Under the pieces are notes generated by a model. That model made no database searches and was not told the origin of the DNA. It saw only the letters and a program-made list of their open reading frames with translations. Below are positions 31,632-42,400 of a stretch of DNA of 64,000 nt, piece by piece (position 1 is the stretch's first letter; each line of letters opens with the position of its first letter). This stretch comes from Crotalaria pallida. Taxonomy: Eukaryota > Streptophyta > Magnoliopsida > Fabales > Fabaceae. The stretch covers positions 2,604,001 through 2,668,000 of the forward strand of contig CM075653.1 in NCBI GenBank assembly GCA_037953625.1. Reading direction: 5' to 3'. A program made the translations under genes and the position numbers.

Positions 31632-33226
31632 TGAGGAAACCGCAATTGGTGGTTGGAGAGACTTAGGAACCCTAGGAATACACCTAGAAGGGGGGGTTGA
31701 ATAGGTGTTGAAGCTACCTTGAAAGATTTTCGAACGAAACAAATCTAAACAATCAAAACAAATGATTTTTGCAAATTCTACAGCACTTAATCGATTAACC
31801 TGCAATTTACTCGAGTAGTACTCGATTAAACTTGAACTTAATCGATTAAATATGACAGAAAACAGAAAAATCAATTTTTCATTCGAATACGAAAATCAAT
31901 CAATTCACATGCAAGATCAGAGATTCAGCGGAAAAGATTAACACCTATATTCTTATTGATTAACCTAGTTATGAAAATGATTTTCCCTTTATCAATTTGA
32001 ACAATCAAAGATCCAATTCAATCAATTATGAAAATCAATCTTTCTAGGTTTTCAACCAAGAACACAATCAAATGACTTGAATATAAAGAGTAAGGGTTTA
32101 GAGATACGACACAGTGATTTATCCTGGTTCACTTTCATCCACTTGAAAGCTACATCCAGTCCCCTCTTCAACCAAGAGAGATTCTTCACTATGAGGAATT
32201 AGAGTTCTCAAATTACAAGTGATTGCCTCACAAGACTCCCTTCTTGCTAGCTTACAAGAGATAACCGACACCCTTGCCTTGTAATCCTATTGATCTTCTC
32301 TCTAATCTAACCTCTACCCCTTGTTGATAATCGACACAACAAGTCTTCAATTGCTTGATGATAAACCACACACCAAGGCTTCACTTGCTTGATTCACAAC
32401 CAAGACTTCTTCTTCTTCTTCAATAAGAATGCACTTGCTTGATGATAAAATCGACACACCAAGACTTCTTGTTTGTTGTAGTGGCTTGCCTTCTTGCAAA
32501 GATTACAACACAATAGAAAACACAAAACAATCCTATGAATCTCAATCAAGAGTTATGACAATTCACCATAAGAGATTCAAAGGTTCTTGATCAAAGAATA
32601 TGAAAATATGAGAAGCTTTGATCTTTTGAAAATGAGAGAGAATAGAGTGGCTTGATTCTTTGTAAAACTTGTATGAAATGATTCTAACTCTTCACAAATA
32701 ATAGGAAAAGGTTTATATAGAATACCCAAAAGTTGTAGCACTTGAAAACTGATTTTTAGAAGTGAAAAACGTATTTTAAAAATCAGTTCAGCAGTACTTA
32801 ATCGATTAAGCAAGTCGTGTACTCGAGTAGTACTCGATTAAGTTATCACTTAATCGATTAAGTTGGTACTGTACATGTTCAAAACTTGTTTTCTCAAAAT
32901 CCAACCTTTCCTTTAAAACCTTTAAGCCACCTATTGATTCTAGATTAAGTGAAAACTCAAATTATGATTTAATCATGACTTATGAATGAGATTCACTACC
33001 CTCTATAATAATCTACCCAAATAAAAAAACCTATGAAGCTTGAGAGGCAAAAGATAAAAGAAATACAAATACACTCAAACTTAGGTCTTCATGAGCTTGC
33101 TTTCTCTCTTCTTCATTTGATGTTTGTTGTTGCTTGTTGAGCTTGAAACTTGATCAACACTTGTAGCTTGTTCAAAAACACTTTGTCATTATCAAAACAT
33201 TTATCATGTTCATCATGGAACTAACA
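31632..33226 (-). repeat. 3' LTR of the gag-only copia-type element
   Basis: It is near-identical to 35930-37523. It contains arrays of TTAATCGATTAA and ACTCGAGTAGTACTCGA at 31785-31850 and 32795-32865. A TATATAAACC promoter box lies on the minus strand near 32712-32720. Confidence 0.9.
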
Positions 33227-34021
33227 ATCTCCCCCTTTTTGAAAATGACAACCCATGTTTTGAAATCACTTGAAGTTGTTGATGCTTGAAACATTTGATC
33301 ACTTGAGAAGACTCTTTCTCCCCCTCAATCAATGCTATAACACTTGAATCCAATTGAGATAGAAGCTTGATTCTCCCCCTATCTTCAACGACTTAGCTCA
33401 ACCTACATAAAAACAACAAAAACAACCTTTCTCCAAACAAACATCTAAAAATCATATTATATTTCTTCCATGTTTCAAAACATACCATTTCTCCCCATTT
33501 GAGAAACATTTCATTCAATTTAAAACATCATATTTCTCCCCCTTTGGCATTATCAAAAAGTAATATACGAATTGAAATATAATATATACCAATTGAAATA
33601 TAACATCTAAGCCAAGGTAAGAAATCAATGATCATTTCTTCACAACGTTGATACCAATTGAACAAATACAATAGAGCTTTACTTTGAAATGTGATATCAA
33701 TTGGTAAGAGAATATAACAATGAAATATAATACCAATTGAAAACTAAAAAGATCATAATATCACTTAACAAAGAAGATATCAATTGTAAAGAAGAATCAA
33801 TAATCACAAAAGCATGATAATCAACTAATAATCTCTCAATGATACAAATTGAATTAACTAAACATTTAGAAAAGTAATATCAATTGAGAAGATACCAATT
33901 AAGATAATATATCAATATCAAATATTACCACTTTGTAGGACATTCACTTAAGATGCAAGTGTGATACCAATTGAAAATGTGAATATAGACATTCATAGTT
34001 GAGACCAATTGAGAACATGTG
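33227..34021 (-). repeat. Purine tract and ten primer-site-like GATACCAATTGA words
   Basis: 33227-33240 is the polypurine tract (minus strand AAAGGGGGAGAT). From 33586 to 34012 the word GATACCAATTGA or a one- to two-base variant occurs about ten times (for example 33586, 33650, 33693, 33729, 33841, 33876, 33963 and 34001). On the minus strand this reads TCAATTGGTATC, which is exactly the junction of LTR end and primer site at 35920-35931. No gene is present. Confidence 0.75.
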
Positions 34022-35857
34022 TCATTCATTTGCATCTTCAATCAAACCTACAAAACAATCATGCTTTGCTTTTTTTTTTTTTGGTATCCAAATGGTTTTG
34101 GATCCATTTTTGTTAGTGTAGGGACTTTCACCCTTTTTCATCCAAACAAAATTTCCTTTAGGTATACCATGCACTTTAACATAACACACATTTGAAGTAT
34201 GTCCATGAGTACCACAATAGAAACATGTTGGAGGATTTGAAAAATCAACTTTAGAAAAATCAACAACATTTCTATGAGATTTACTCTTAGCATTAGTATA
34301 ACCCAAACCAAACTTGTTTGAATTTTCTCTTTGAAAATTTAACAATGTGCGCAATCTAATATCACCATTTGAGAAACTTGCAAGCTTATTTTTCAAAATA
34401 GCATTTTCATTTTTAAGCAACTTGCAATTCTCACAATCAACCACAATATTCAATCTACTAGCACAATCACAAGAAGAACTAGCATATATAAGATCAAGAG
34501 TTTCATTTTCAAGATTAAGCTCATCAACTTGTTTTTGAAGATCTAAAATCTCTTTTTGATGTTTCAAAATGAGCTTCTTTCTTTCAATGTTTTTCAAAGC
34601 TAGTTTTTCAAGTTGTTCATACATTTCTTCATAAGCATTATGTAACAATTCATATTTAGAAGAAATTTCGGATTTAGATTCACTTACATTGCTATCCTCG
34701 CTTTGATAACTTGATTCATCATTTGAACTTTGTTCTTCATCATCTACTAGAGTTATCAAGTTGAGACAAGCGGCTTCTTCATCATCCGATGAACTACTTG
34801 ATGTGCTTTTCTTGTTATCTTCATCACTATCCCAAACTATGTATGCTCTTTTAGATTTAGAATTTTTCTTGTCTTTCTCCTTCTTCTTGAGATACTTAGA
34901 GCATGAGTACTTGAGATGTCCGGGCTTTCCACATTCATGGCAAACTACACCTTCTTTTGAAGTTTTGGTCTTATAGTGTGGAGAATTCTTCTCTTTACTT
35001 TTGTCCTTGTTCAACCTTCCTTTTCTCCTTAGAAACTTGTCAAACTCTTTTAACAAAAGTTTCATGTCTTTTTCATCAACATCGGAATCGGAATCTTCAC
35101 TATCATCATCATCGGAACTATCTTTCTTTTTATATGCACTTTTGACTCTAAGAGCAAGTCCTTTCCTTGATTTGTTCTTATCCGACTCTTCATTGATACT
35201 TAATCGTCCAAGCTCCATTTCATGTTCTTGAAGCTTTCCGAAAAGTGTTGCTAGATCCATAGCATCCAAATTTTTAGATTCAACAATAGCCATTACTTTT
35301 GGTTGCCAATTCCTGTCTAAACATCTCAACACTTTGTTAGAAAGTTCACCTTGTAGAAAAGTTTTACCAAGAGCAAGTAAATGATTTATAATGTGAGTAA
35401 AACGCTTTTGCATATCATTTATAGATTCATTTGGAAGCATATGAAACAATTCATAATCACGCATTAAAGCATTCAATCTAGCTCTCCTAACCTCACTAGT
35501 TCCTTCATGAGTCACTTGTAAAGTGTCCCACATTTCTTTAGCACTAGAACATTGAGAAACTCTAAAGAACTCGTCATAGGATAAAGCGGAGGTAATGATA
35601 TTCTTTGCTTTATAATCATATTGTACTTTCTTTCTATCATCATCCTTCCACTTATCCTCGGGGATCAATTGTTCTACACCTTCAACTAAACTAGAGGGGA
35701 TATGAGGACCTTTTTCAACTACTTTCCAAATTTCACTATCTATGGCTTGGATAAAGATTTTCATTCTAACTTTCCAATATGCATAGCCTTCTCCGGTAAA
35801 CAATGGAGGACGACTTATTGAAGCACCTTCACCACCAAAGGGATTCGTAGAACCCAT
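34022..35857 (-). CDS. Copia-type Gag protein, 611 aa, intact
   Basis: The N-terminal 220 residues are the plant copia gag domain (DUF4219/UBN2 type): PPLFTGEGYAYWKVRMKIF, then MWDTLQVTHEGTSEVRRAR and the QKRFTHIINHLLALGK helix. A Lys/Asp/Ser-rich linker follows. Next is a CCHC zinc knuckle at about 306-319 (CHECGKPGHLKYSC), a long coiled-coil-like segment (about 400-480), and a second CCHC knuckle at about 545-558 (CFYCGTHGHTSNVC). Gag would form the particle and bind element RNA through the knuckles. The frame is open from an ATG 73 bp after the LTR to the stop. Two widely spaced knuckles are unusual for copia gag. There is no pol, so enzymes must come from a partner element. Confidence 0.9.
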   Translation of the reverse strand: MGSTNPFGGEGASISRPPLFTGEGYAYWKVRMKIFIQAIDSEIWKVVEKGPHIPSSLVEGVEQLIPEDKWKDDDRKKVQYDYKAKNIITSALSYDEFFRVSQCSSAKEMWDTLQVTHEGTSEVRRARLNALMRDYELFHMLPNESINDMQKRFTHIINHLLALGKTFLQGELSNKVLRCLDRNWQPKVMAIVESKNLDAMDLATLFGKLQEHEMELGRLSINEESDKNKSRKGLALRVKSAYKKKDSSDDDDSEDSDSDVDEKDMKLLLKEFDKFLRRKGRLNKDKSKEKNSPHYKTKTSKEGVVCHECGKPGHLKYSCSKYLKKKEKDKKNSKSKRAYIVWDSDEDNKKSTSSSSSDDEEAACLNLITLVDDEEQSSNDESSYQSEDSNVSESKSEISSKYELLHNAYEEMYEQLEKLALKNIERKKLILKHQKEILDLQKQVDELNLENETLDLIYASSSCDCASRLNIVVDCENCKLLKNENAILKNKLASFSNGDIRLRTLLNFQRENSNKFGLGYTNAKSKSHRNVVDFSKVDFSNPPTCFYCGTHGHTSNVCYVKVHGIPKGNFVWMKKGESPYTNKNGSKTIWIPKKKKAKHDCFVGLIEDANE

Positions 35858-35911
35858 TGCGATTTTCTTAAAGGATCTTTACGAAAAAGCTCTTATGCTC
35901 GTGTCTTTCGA

Positions 35912-35929
35912 CCGAGCTCTGATACCAAT
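35912..35929 (-). other. Initiator-tRNA-Met primer-binding site
   Basis: The minus strand reads ATTGGTATCAGAGCTCGG immediately after the LTR end TTTCCTCA. Confidence 0.88.
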
Positions 35930-37523
35930 TGAGGAAACCGCAATTGGTGGTTGGAGAGACTTAGGAACCCTAGGAATACACCTAGAAGGGGGGGTTGAAT
36001 AGGTGTTGAAGCTACCTTGAAAGATTTTCGAACGAAACAAATCTAAACAATCAAAACAAATGATTTTTGCAAATTCTACAGCACTTAATCGATTAACCTG
36101 CAATTTACTCGAGTAGTACTCGATTAAACTTGAACTTAATCGATTAAATATGACAGAAAACAGAAAAATCAATTTTTCATTCGAATACGAAAATCAATCA
36201 ATTCACATGCAAGATCAGAGATTCAGCGGAAAAGATTAACACCTATATTCTTATTGATTAACCTAGTTATGAAAATGATTTTCCCTTTATCAATTTGAAC
36301 AATCAAAGATTCAATTCAATCAATTATGAAAATCAATCTTTCTAGGTTTTCAACCAAGAACACAATCAAATGACTTGAATATAAAGAGTAAGGGTTTAGA
36401 GATACGACACAGTGATTTATCCTGGTTCACTTTCATCCACTTGAAAGCTACATCCAGTCCCCTCTTCAACCAAGAGAGATTCTTCACTATGAGGAATTAG
36501 AGTTCTCAAATTACAAGTGATTGCCTCACAAGACTCCCTTCTTGTTAGCTTACAAGAGATAACCGACACCCTTGCCTTGTAATCCTATTGATCTTCTCTC
36601 TAATCTAACCTCTACCCCTTGTTGATAATCGACACAACAAGTCTTCAATTGCTTGATGATAAACCACACACCAAGGCTTCACTTGCTTGATTCACAACCA
36701 AGACTTCTTCTTCTTCTTCAATAAGAATGCACTTGCTTGATGATAAAATCGACACACCAAGACTTCTTGTTTGTTGTAGTGGCTTGCCTTCTTGCAAAGA
36801 TTACAACACAATAGAAAACACAAAACAATCCTATGAATCTCAATCAAGAGTTATGACAATTCACCATAAGAGATTCAAAGGTTCTTGATCAAAGAATATG
36901 AAAATATGAGAAGCTTTGATCTTTTGAAAATGAGAGAGAATAGAGTGGCTTGATTCTTTGTAAAACTTGTATGAAATGATTCTAACTCTTCACAAATAAT
37001 AGGAAAAGGTTTATATAGAATACCCAAAAGTTGTAGCACTTGAAAACTGATTTTGAGAAGTGAAAAACGTATTTTAAAAATCAGTTCAGCAGTACTTAAT
37101 CGATTAAGCAAGTCGTGTACTCGAGTAGTACTCGATTAAGTTATCACTTAATCGATTAAGTTGGTACTGTACATGTTCAAAACTTGTTTTCTCAAAATCC
37201 AACCTTTCCTTTAAAACCTTTAAGCCACCTATTGATTCTAGATTAAGTGAAAACTCAAATTATGATTTAATCATGACTTATGAATGAGATTCACTACCCT
37301 CTATAATAATCTACCCAAATAAAAAAACCTATGAAGCTTGAGAGGCAAAAGATAAAAGAAATACAAATACACTCAAACTTAGGTCTTCATGAGCTTGCTT
37401 TCTCTCTTCTTCATTTGATGTTTGTTGTTGCTTGTTGAGCTTGAAACTTGATCAACACTTGTAGCTTGTTCAAAAACACTTTGTCATTATCAAAACATTT
37501 ATCATGTTCATCATGGAACTAAC
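35930..37523 (-). repeat. 5' LTR of the gag-only copia-type element
   Basis: It is a direct repeat of 31632-33226. The TATA box on the minus strand (TCTATATAAACC) is at about 37010-37018. Palindrome arrays lie at 36083-36150 and 37094-37165. The outermost T of the expected TG end is missing at the 37523 junction. Confidence 0.9.
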
Positions 37524-38637
37524 GCTTCCTCATAGGCCCCAGGAGCTCTCCCAAAGCTGGAATGAACCTGCGTATGTAGCCTAGCTTTCCCATTACTTGC
37601 TGTAATTCTTTTTGAGTCTTGGGCGCCTTCAGGTTTCTTATGGCTTGCACTTTGTCATCCGCAGCTGAGATCCCCTCCTTATGCACCACAAAACCAAGGA
37701 ATTCACCTGAGGAAACCCCAAACTTGCATTTTAACGGGTTCATCCTTAGTTTGTATTTCTTGCATCTCTCAAATACGGCTTTCAGGTGCTCTATGTGTTG
37801 CTCCTTCTTTCTGGACCTCACAACCAAGTCATTTACGTAATCCTCCACGATTTCATGCATCATATCGTGGAAGATTGCCGTCATAGCCCTTTGATAAGTA
37901 GCCCCTGCATTTTTAAGCCCAAATGGAATGACCTTGTAAAAGAAGTTCCCAACAGGTGTCCTGAATGCGGTCTTCTCCTCATCCCCTGGTGCCATCCTGA
38001 TCTGATTATAGCCACTGAACCCATCCATAAATGAAAAGCGTTCGTGCATTGCAGTAGCGTCTACCATGTTATCAATATTAGGTAAGGGGAAATCATCTTT
38101 TGGGCATGCTTTGTTAAGATCCCTGAAATCCACACAACACCTTGTCTGCCCATTCTTTTTCTTGACAGGAACCACATTTGCCAACCAAGTTGGATGTTGG
38201 ATTGGTTTAATGAATTGGGCTTTGAGCAGCTTTTCTACCTCTCCTTTGATAGCCTTTTCAACGTCTGGATCAAACTTCCTTGCGGCTTGTTTTACTGGGA
38301 CAGCGTCTGCTTTCACAGCTAGGTTGTGGGTGACTAGCTTCGGGCTTAACCCAGGCATCTCTTCATAAGACCATGCGAACACCTCCTTATATTCTTTGAG
38401 CAAGACGGTTAAATCTTCTTTTTCTTTGTCAGTCAGTGATGATGAAACAAACAAGGGCATGTGCTCCCCTTCTTCCCCTACATTAATCTCCTCTAAACCC
38501 CTATTCTTCTTTGGTTCTACCTCCTGTACAGCCATAACTTCTTCTCGCTTCTTGAAGGTGTCCTTTTTCTTCAACACCTTAAGGAGTGTGGGACTGGCCA
38601 AGCTATGGAGGCTTGGCTTGACCAGCCCCGCGACTTC
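37524..38637 (-). pseudogene. pol: reverse transcriptase, interrupted
   Basis: The frame 38601-37524 encodes a Ty3/gypsy reverse transcriptase. Landmarks are FAWSYEEMPGL, then WLANVVPVKKKNGQTR, CVDFRDLNKACPKDDFPLP, FMDGFSGYNQI (about residue 191), TAFRTPVGNFFYKVIPFGLK and LGFVVHKEGI. The catalytic YVDD box reads YVND (residues 255-258), so one of the two essential aspartates is Asn. The frame runs straight into the nested copia-type LTR at 37523. The sequence resumes at 31631. A frameshift separates it from the gag-protease frame near 38600-38640. It is inactive on three counts. Confidence 0.9.
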
Positions 38638-41057
38638 CTATAAGATGATCCATCTACTCCCTCCCTGAGGGTGGTGTTGTTTTTGTAGCTTGAACTTTGT
38701 TGTTTTGACTGGTCCAGGGGCGCTCTCCTTGGGTGGTAAGCTGAGCCGTTTGAAAACAGATTCTCTAGCTGGGGTTGCTTTCTCCTTTCCTTTGATATTG
38801 ATTCGATGATCCTTCTCAATTTTGCTGGCTCCTGGTGGCGCAAGTTCATCAAACACAGATGCGTCAATCAGATGCATCTCCGTTGCGTCAAAGGGCGCCT
38901 TGGTGGCTGGGATCTCAATATCTCTGCCTCTGTATGAAGACTTGACACATTGGTGCAAAGTGGAAGGCACACACTGATGTAAATGGATCCATGGGCATCC
39001 TAGAAGAATGTGATAACTTGGGCTTCCGTCCACAATGTGAAATGTGTTGAGCGTCTTTATCGGGCCCACTTCCAGCTGTACCACGACACAATCTCTTGTT
39101 TCCACTGAGTCACCATTGAATGTGCTTAGTGCAGTTTCAGACTTCTTGAGTCTTGATCCAGGTATGCCTAGCTTAGCAAAGATGTGTGTGGGTAGGATAT
39201 TCACTCTAGAGCCATTATCTACCATAGCGCGCCTTACCCGCACGCCTTCTATCATTGCTTCTACATACAAGGGCCGATTATAGCAGAACCCTGGGTGCGT
39301 CATGGGGGGCTCTCTGAACAGGATTGCTGTGGCATGCGCCTTGGCCACCTTGGCAAGGGGAACATGAGCGGCGCTGGCATTCCCTCCTCTTCTCACAATC
39401 ACATCTGCTAAGGCTTGAGCCGCCTCTGCTCTTACATCTGTATCGAGTTGTAACTGGTCAAACAGCGCTCTGAAGCCTCTTGTTTTGATCAATCCTCTTC
39501 TAAGCTCATCCTCAACGACTTCTTCTTCTGCTATTTCATCCAACAGGTTTTCACCAGATAAGATAACGCCCACTTGGTGTCTAGGCAAAGGTTGCGTTCC
39601 CAGACTTTCCTCAGTTCCTTGTTCTGGTAACAACACCTTTCCTGCAATAAGCTGCTTTTGAAACACCGCTCTGATTACATAACATTCCACTGTGCTATGC
39701 CCCTTGTGTCTATGCAAAATACAGAATGCAGGATCCTCATATTCCTGCCTTGTTAGAGGGCGCTTCTCCCCCCTTTCTTTTAGTATCCCTTCTTTCAGCC
39801 ACTCCTCTACAAGCTCATATACCATCTCCTTGGGAATAGAGGCAGGTAGTGCAGGTGGAGGTTCCCTTCTCTCATATCTTCCCGGAACTGCTCTGTAATC
39901 CCTTCTCTTGTTCTTGTCCTCCACAGCATTAACATCGAAGCCTACTTGCTCTCGAGGTCGCTTTCCTCCTTGCTTCTTCATTGCTTCTGTTACGTCTAAC
40001 GCCCTTGCTAGTAACTCAGAGAAGGTAGTTATCTTACTCAAAGCCAGAAAAATCTGGGATCCATCTTCTATGCTTTTGATGCATCCATAAACAAGATCTA
40101 CCTCGGGGAGCATCTCCCTGCAACTGAGTGCCTTATCTCTGTATCTTTTTATGAAGGGTATCAGACCCTCCCCCATCCTTTGCCTGACTCGTCCCAAGTC
40201 CATTACATGGATGGCTGCCTCTTCCTCAAGAAACTTGTTACAGAATTCCACCGTCATTTCCTCCCAACTCCCAACAGATGCTGGACGTAGTTTCGAATAC
40301 CACGTGAATGCGCGCCCAGTCAGAGACTTTGAAAACTCTCTGAGCCTGAGACGCAAATCCGAACTGTGGACACCCAGGTCATCCACATAAGTCATCAAAT
40401 GCTCCCTTGCACTTCCAGTTCCATCGAACTTTCTAAAGTTGGGGGTGTGTACCCAAGAGGATAGCGATAGGACACTATGTCAGCTGTGAAAGGAGGGTTT
40501 AAGTTTATTACAGAGTTACCTCCCTCTTTATGTGTTTGCAGGATGCGTCTCAGTTCTGCTTGCGTCACCGGAGCATCCTCCTCATTACTTGCAGTCCTTC
40601 TAGTTTCAAACTCTCTCCAGGCCCTTTCTTTGGCTAACTCTTCTTCTTTCCGAGCCTCCTGTTCCATCCTCGCCTTGGCTTCTTCTTCTTTTGCTTTGGT
40701 ATTTTGAGCCTTGAGGTTCGTGATTATTTCAGTCAAGGCATTCTGATTAGCTATGATGTTGTCCAGAACAGAGGCATCTAGGGTCATTTGTGTACCAGAC
40801 TCCCCTTTACTTTGAGAACTCTGTGGCTGTTTTGCTTCTTCCTCCTCTTGGTTTGGTTCCTTCTCAGGAGCGTCCAAGAAAGGCTCTTCTTGGTCACTTT
40901 CTGGGCTGAAGCTTAGTCTTCGTGCTGCTTTGCCTCCATGGTTGGTGACTCGTGATGCGTCAAACCCGAAGCCTCCTCCCACTGTGGTCCTGGCACTTTC
41001 TTCAACCACCCTTCTCTGAACATCTCCTGGTGTGTCTCCTTCTACTGTTGAAGCCAT
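38638..41057 (-). pseudogene. gag-protease, one frameshift
   Basis: The ATG at 41057 is 25 bp inside the 5' LTR. The first frame (41057-40395) is an acidic, coiled-coil-like N-terminus (MASTVEGDTPGD...). A one-base shift in a CCCCCA run near 40440 separates it from the second frame. That frame (to 38638) has the retrotransposon gag core (GRAFTWYSKLRPASVGSWEE and RYRDKALSC), the CILHRHKGHSTVECY metal-binding-like motif (about residues 226-240), and an aspartic protease with VDNGSRVNILP (about 393-403) and HILLGCPWIH. Gag and protease are fused, as in Tat elements. The protease cuts the polyprotein. The phrase TYVDDLG near the start of the second frame belongs to gag and is not a polymerase motif. 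Confidence 0.87.
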
Positions 41058-41060
41058 GAT

Positions 41061-41081
41061 TTCCCCGGCAACGACGCCAAT
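41061..41081 (-). other. Primer-binding site of family II
   Basis: The minus strand reads TTGGCGTCGTTGCCGGGGAA right after the LTR, a form typical of Tat/Athila elements. The primer tRNA is not assigned. Confidence 0.7.
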
Positions 41082-41855
41082 TGTTTCAGCCAGGAATTTA
41101 CGATATTTTGCAAAGAAAAATAAATGGAATGCAAAATAAAAGATGGGTTCGTAAACTTAATGAAATCAGGGCTTCATTCTTATTATTGATGATGAGAGAA
41201 AATACAAGGGAAAAGAGAGCGTGGATATCATGAAATACAGTAAGAGTTCATCAGATTCATAGGACGCTCTCAATTTGTCACTCTTGGAACTCTCTCTCTT
41301 TCTGGTTCTGAATGTGTCGTTGTTGTATTTTGTGTTTCTCTGGCGTTGCTTCTCTCTACCGCTTCTGTTGGCTTGGTGTCCTTTTTGTAGGAACCTCATC
41401 TCTTGCTCTCCAAGTTTTGCCTTTCTTTTACCTGATGGTTACTGTAACATTGCCTCTTGGTCGTTGCCCTCTTTTTGTCTTGGTAGGGGAGATGAACAGT
41501 GCTTTTCTTCTTTGATTGAAATGGCATCTTCCTCTCCTGGCCTACTATATATGGTCCTTGAATGAAATGACATCTTTCCTCTTATGGTGTTTCTGGGTGG
41601 AGATAGCTGGCACGTCGTTGGGCTCAAGAGGAGGTAACGTAATAGAGGAGGTCTTCCCAGGTTCAGCTTTGGATAAGTGCCATGGAAGAGGACGCTTTGT
41701 CCTGGGGACGCTCTCACGTTCTCCTTTCCTGCTGACATGGGACCCTTCCTTGGCCTTGGCTTATTTGGGCCACCTGAGGATTCCATTTTTATATTTTTTT
41801 TCTTTTTAATAACGGGCCTCTGGCCCAATAACCAATTATTTCCCCATCCCAAACA
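41082..41855 (-). repeat. 5' LTR, family II (774 bp)
   Basis: It is a direct repeat of 23414-24189 with about ten substitutions and a CT dinucleotide fewer in the CTCTCT run. It is flanked on the right by GAATG. Confidence 0.9.
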
Positions 41856-41870
41856 GAATGTTAGGTATTA

Positions 41871-42400
41871 CTTCCTTCATCCATGCTTTTATTTTGTCCT
41901 TATTTATAAGATCCTATACCAATTTTCAATGATCATTAATTACTTTTTTCCACAAACACTCATATTTATTTACTCCATTCGTTTCATATGTAGTGTGTTT
42001 CAAGGTTATACACGAGTTTTAAGAAATGGTTAAATATGTAAGGATTTGTTGTATTTTGACTATAGTGCCCCTATACAATCATCATTATTGGAGAGAGAGA
42101 AATATATTGGAAGTGAAAAGAGAGTGTAATAAATAGGGGTGTGTTTGGAAAAAATAACATTAATTATGTATTGGGTTTATAAAAGAACATGACTTATAAA
42201 ACATAGTACAAATGCTAAAAGAACATTACATATGAAACGGAGGGAATAACACTTTTTAGATTCTCAATAATATTAATAAGGGTAATTTTGAAAATACATA
42301 TCAAAAGTTCACATTTTCAATACAATTAACTAAATTAATCAACTCTCTCAATGGACCGTAAAATTTCCCAAAGGAATCCTATAATAAAGGACGGAGGGAG
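41871..42400. mobile_element. Outer Stowaway-like MITE
   Basis: It has TA at both flanks (41869-41870 and 42401-42402). The left end is CTTCCTTCATCCATGC and the right end, inverted, is CTCCCTCCGTCCTTTATTATAGG. The ends are diverged. A second MITE lies inside (41973-42246). Confidence 0.6.
41973..42246. mobile_element. Inner Stowaway-like MITE
   Basis: The terminal inverted repeats are CTCCATTCGTTTCATATGTA and TACATATGAAACGGAGGGAA, flanked by TA (41971-41972 and 42247-42248). It is non-coding. Confidence 0.75.

Larger units (their letters stand above)
31632..37523 (-). mobile_element. Gag-only copia-type LTR element (TR-GAG like), nested in pol
   Basis: LTRs 31632-33226 (1595 bp) and 35930-37523 (1594 bp) differ at only about three positions that I can see, so the insertion is very young. 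On the minus strand the 5' LTR is followed by ATTGGTATCAGAGC, the initiator-tRNA-Met site of plant Ty1/copia elements. The 3' LTR is preceded by AAAAAGGGGGAGAT. The only gene inside is an intact 611-codon gag. There is no protease, integrase, reverse transcriptase or RNase H. It therefore fits the terminal-repeat-with-gag class of non-autonomous elements. One junction keeps GCTTC, but the other keeps only GC and lacks the first LTR base, as if 4 bp were lost there. Confidence 0.88.
23414..41855 (-). mobile_element. Complete Tat-type Ty3/gypsy element (18.4 kb, TSD GAATG), family II
   Basis: The LTRs are 23414-24189 and 41082-41855, ending TG...CA, with an exact GAATG duplication (23409-23413 and 41856-41860). 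The coding strand is minus. In order: 5' LTR (41855-41082), primer site, gag-protease, RT, RNase H, a second archaeal-type RNase H, integrase, a spacer, and then a PMD gene on the opposite strand before the purine tract and 3' LTR. The second RNase H and the antisense gene next to the 3' LTR are marks of the Tat lineage. A copia-type element (31632-37523) is nested between RT and RNase H. Without it the element is 12.55 kb. The LTRs differ at about ten bases and a 2-bp indel. Frameshifts, nonsense codons and altered catalytic residues make it non-functional. The left LTR starts in the methyltransferase 3' UTR. Confidence 0.92.

Noticed and set aside
40330..40398. A TYVDDLG motif like the reverse transcriptase active site
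   Set aside because: It lies at the start of the second gag frame, before GRAFTWYSKL, and has none of the surrounding polymerase motifs. The true site is YVND near 37830.
29191..41057. Endogenous pararetrovirus (caulimovirid-like) origin of the polymerase region
   Set aside because: An integrase, paired LTRs, a 5-bp target duplication and an archaeal-type RNase H identify a Tat-type LTR retrotransposon. No movement or coat protein is seen.
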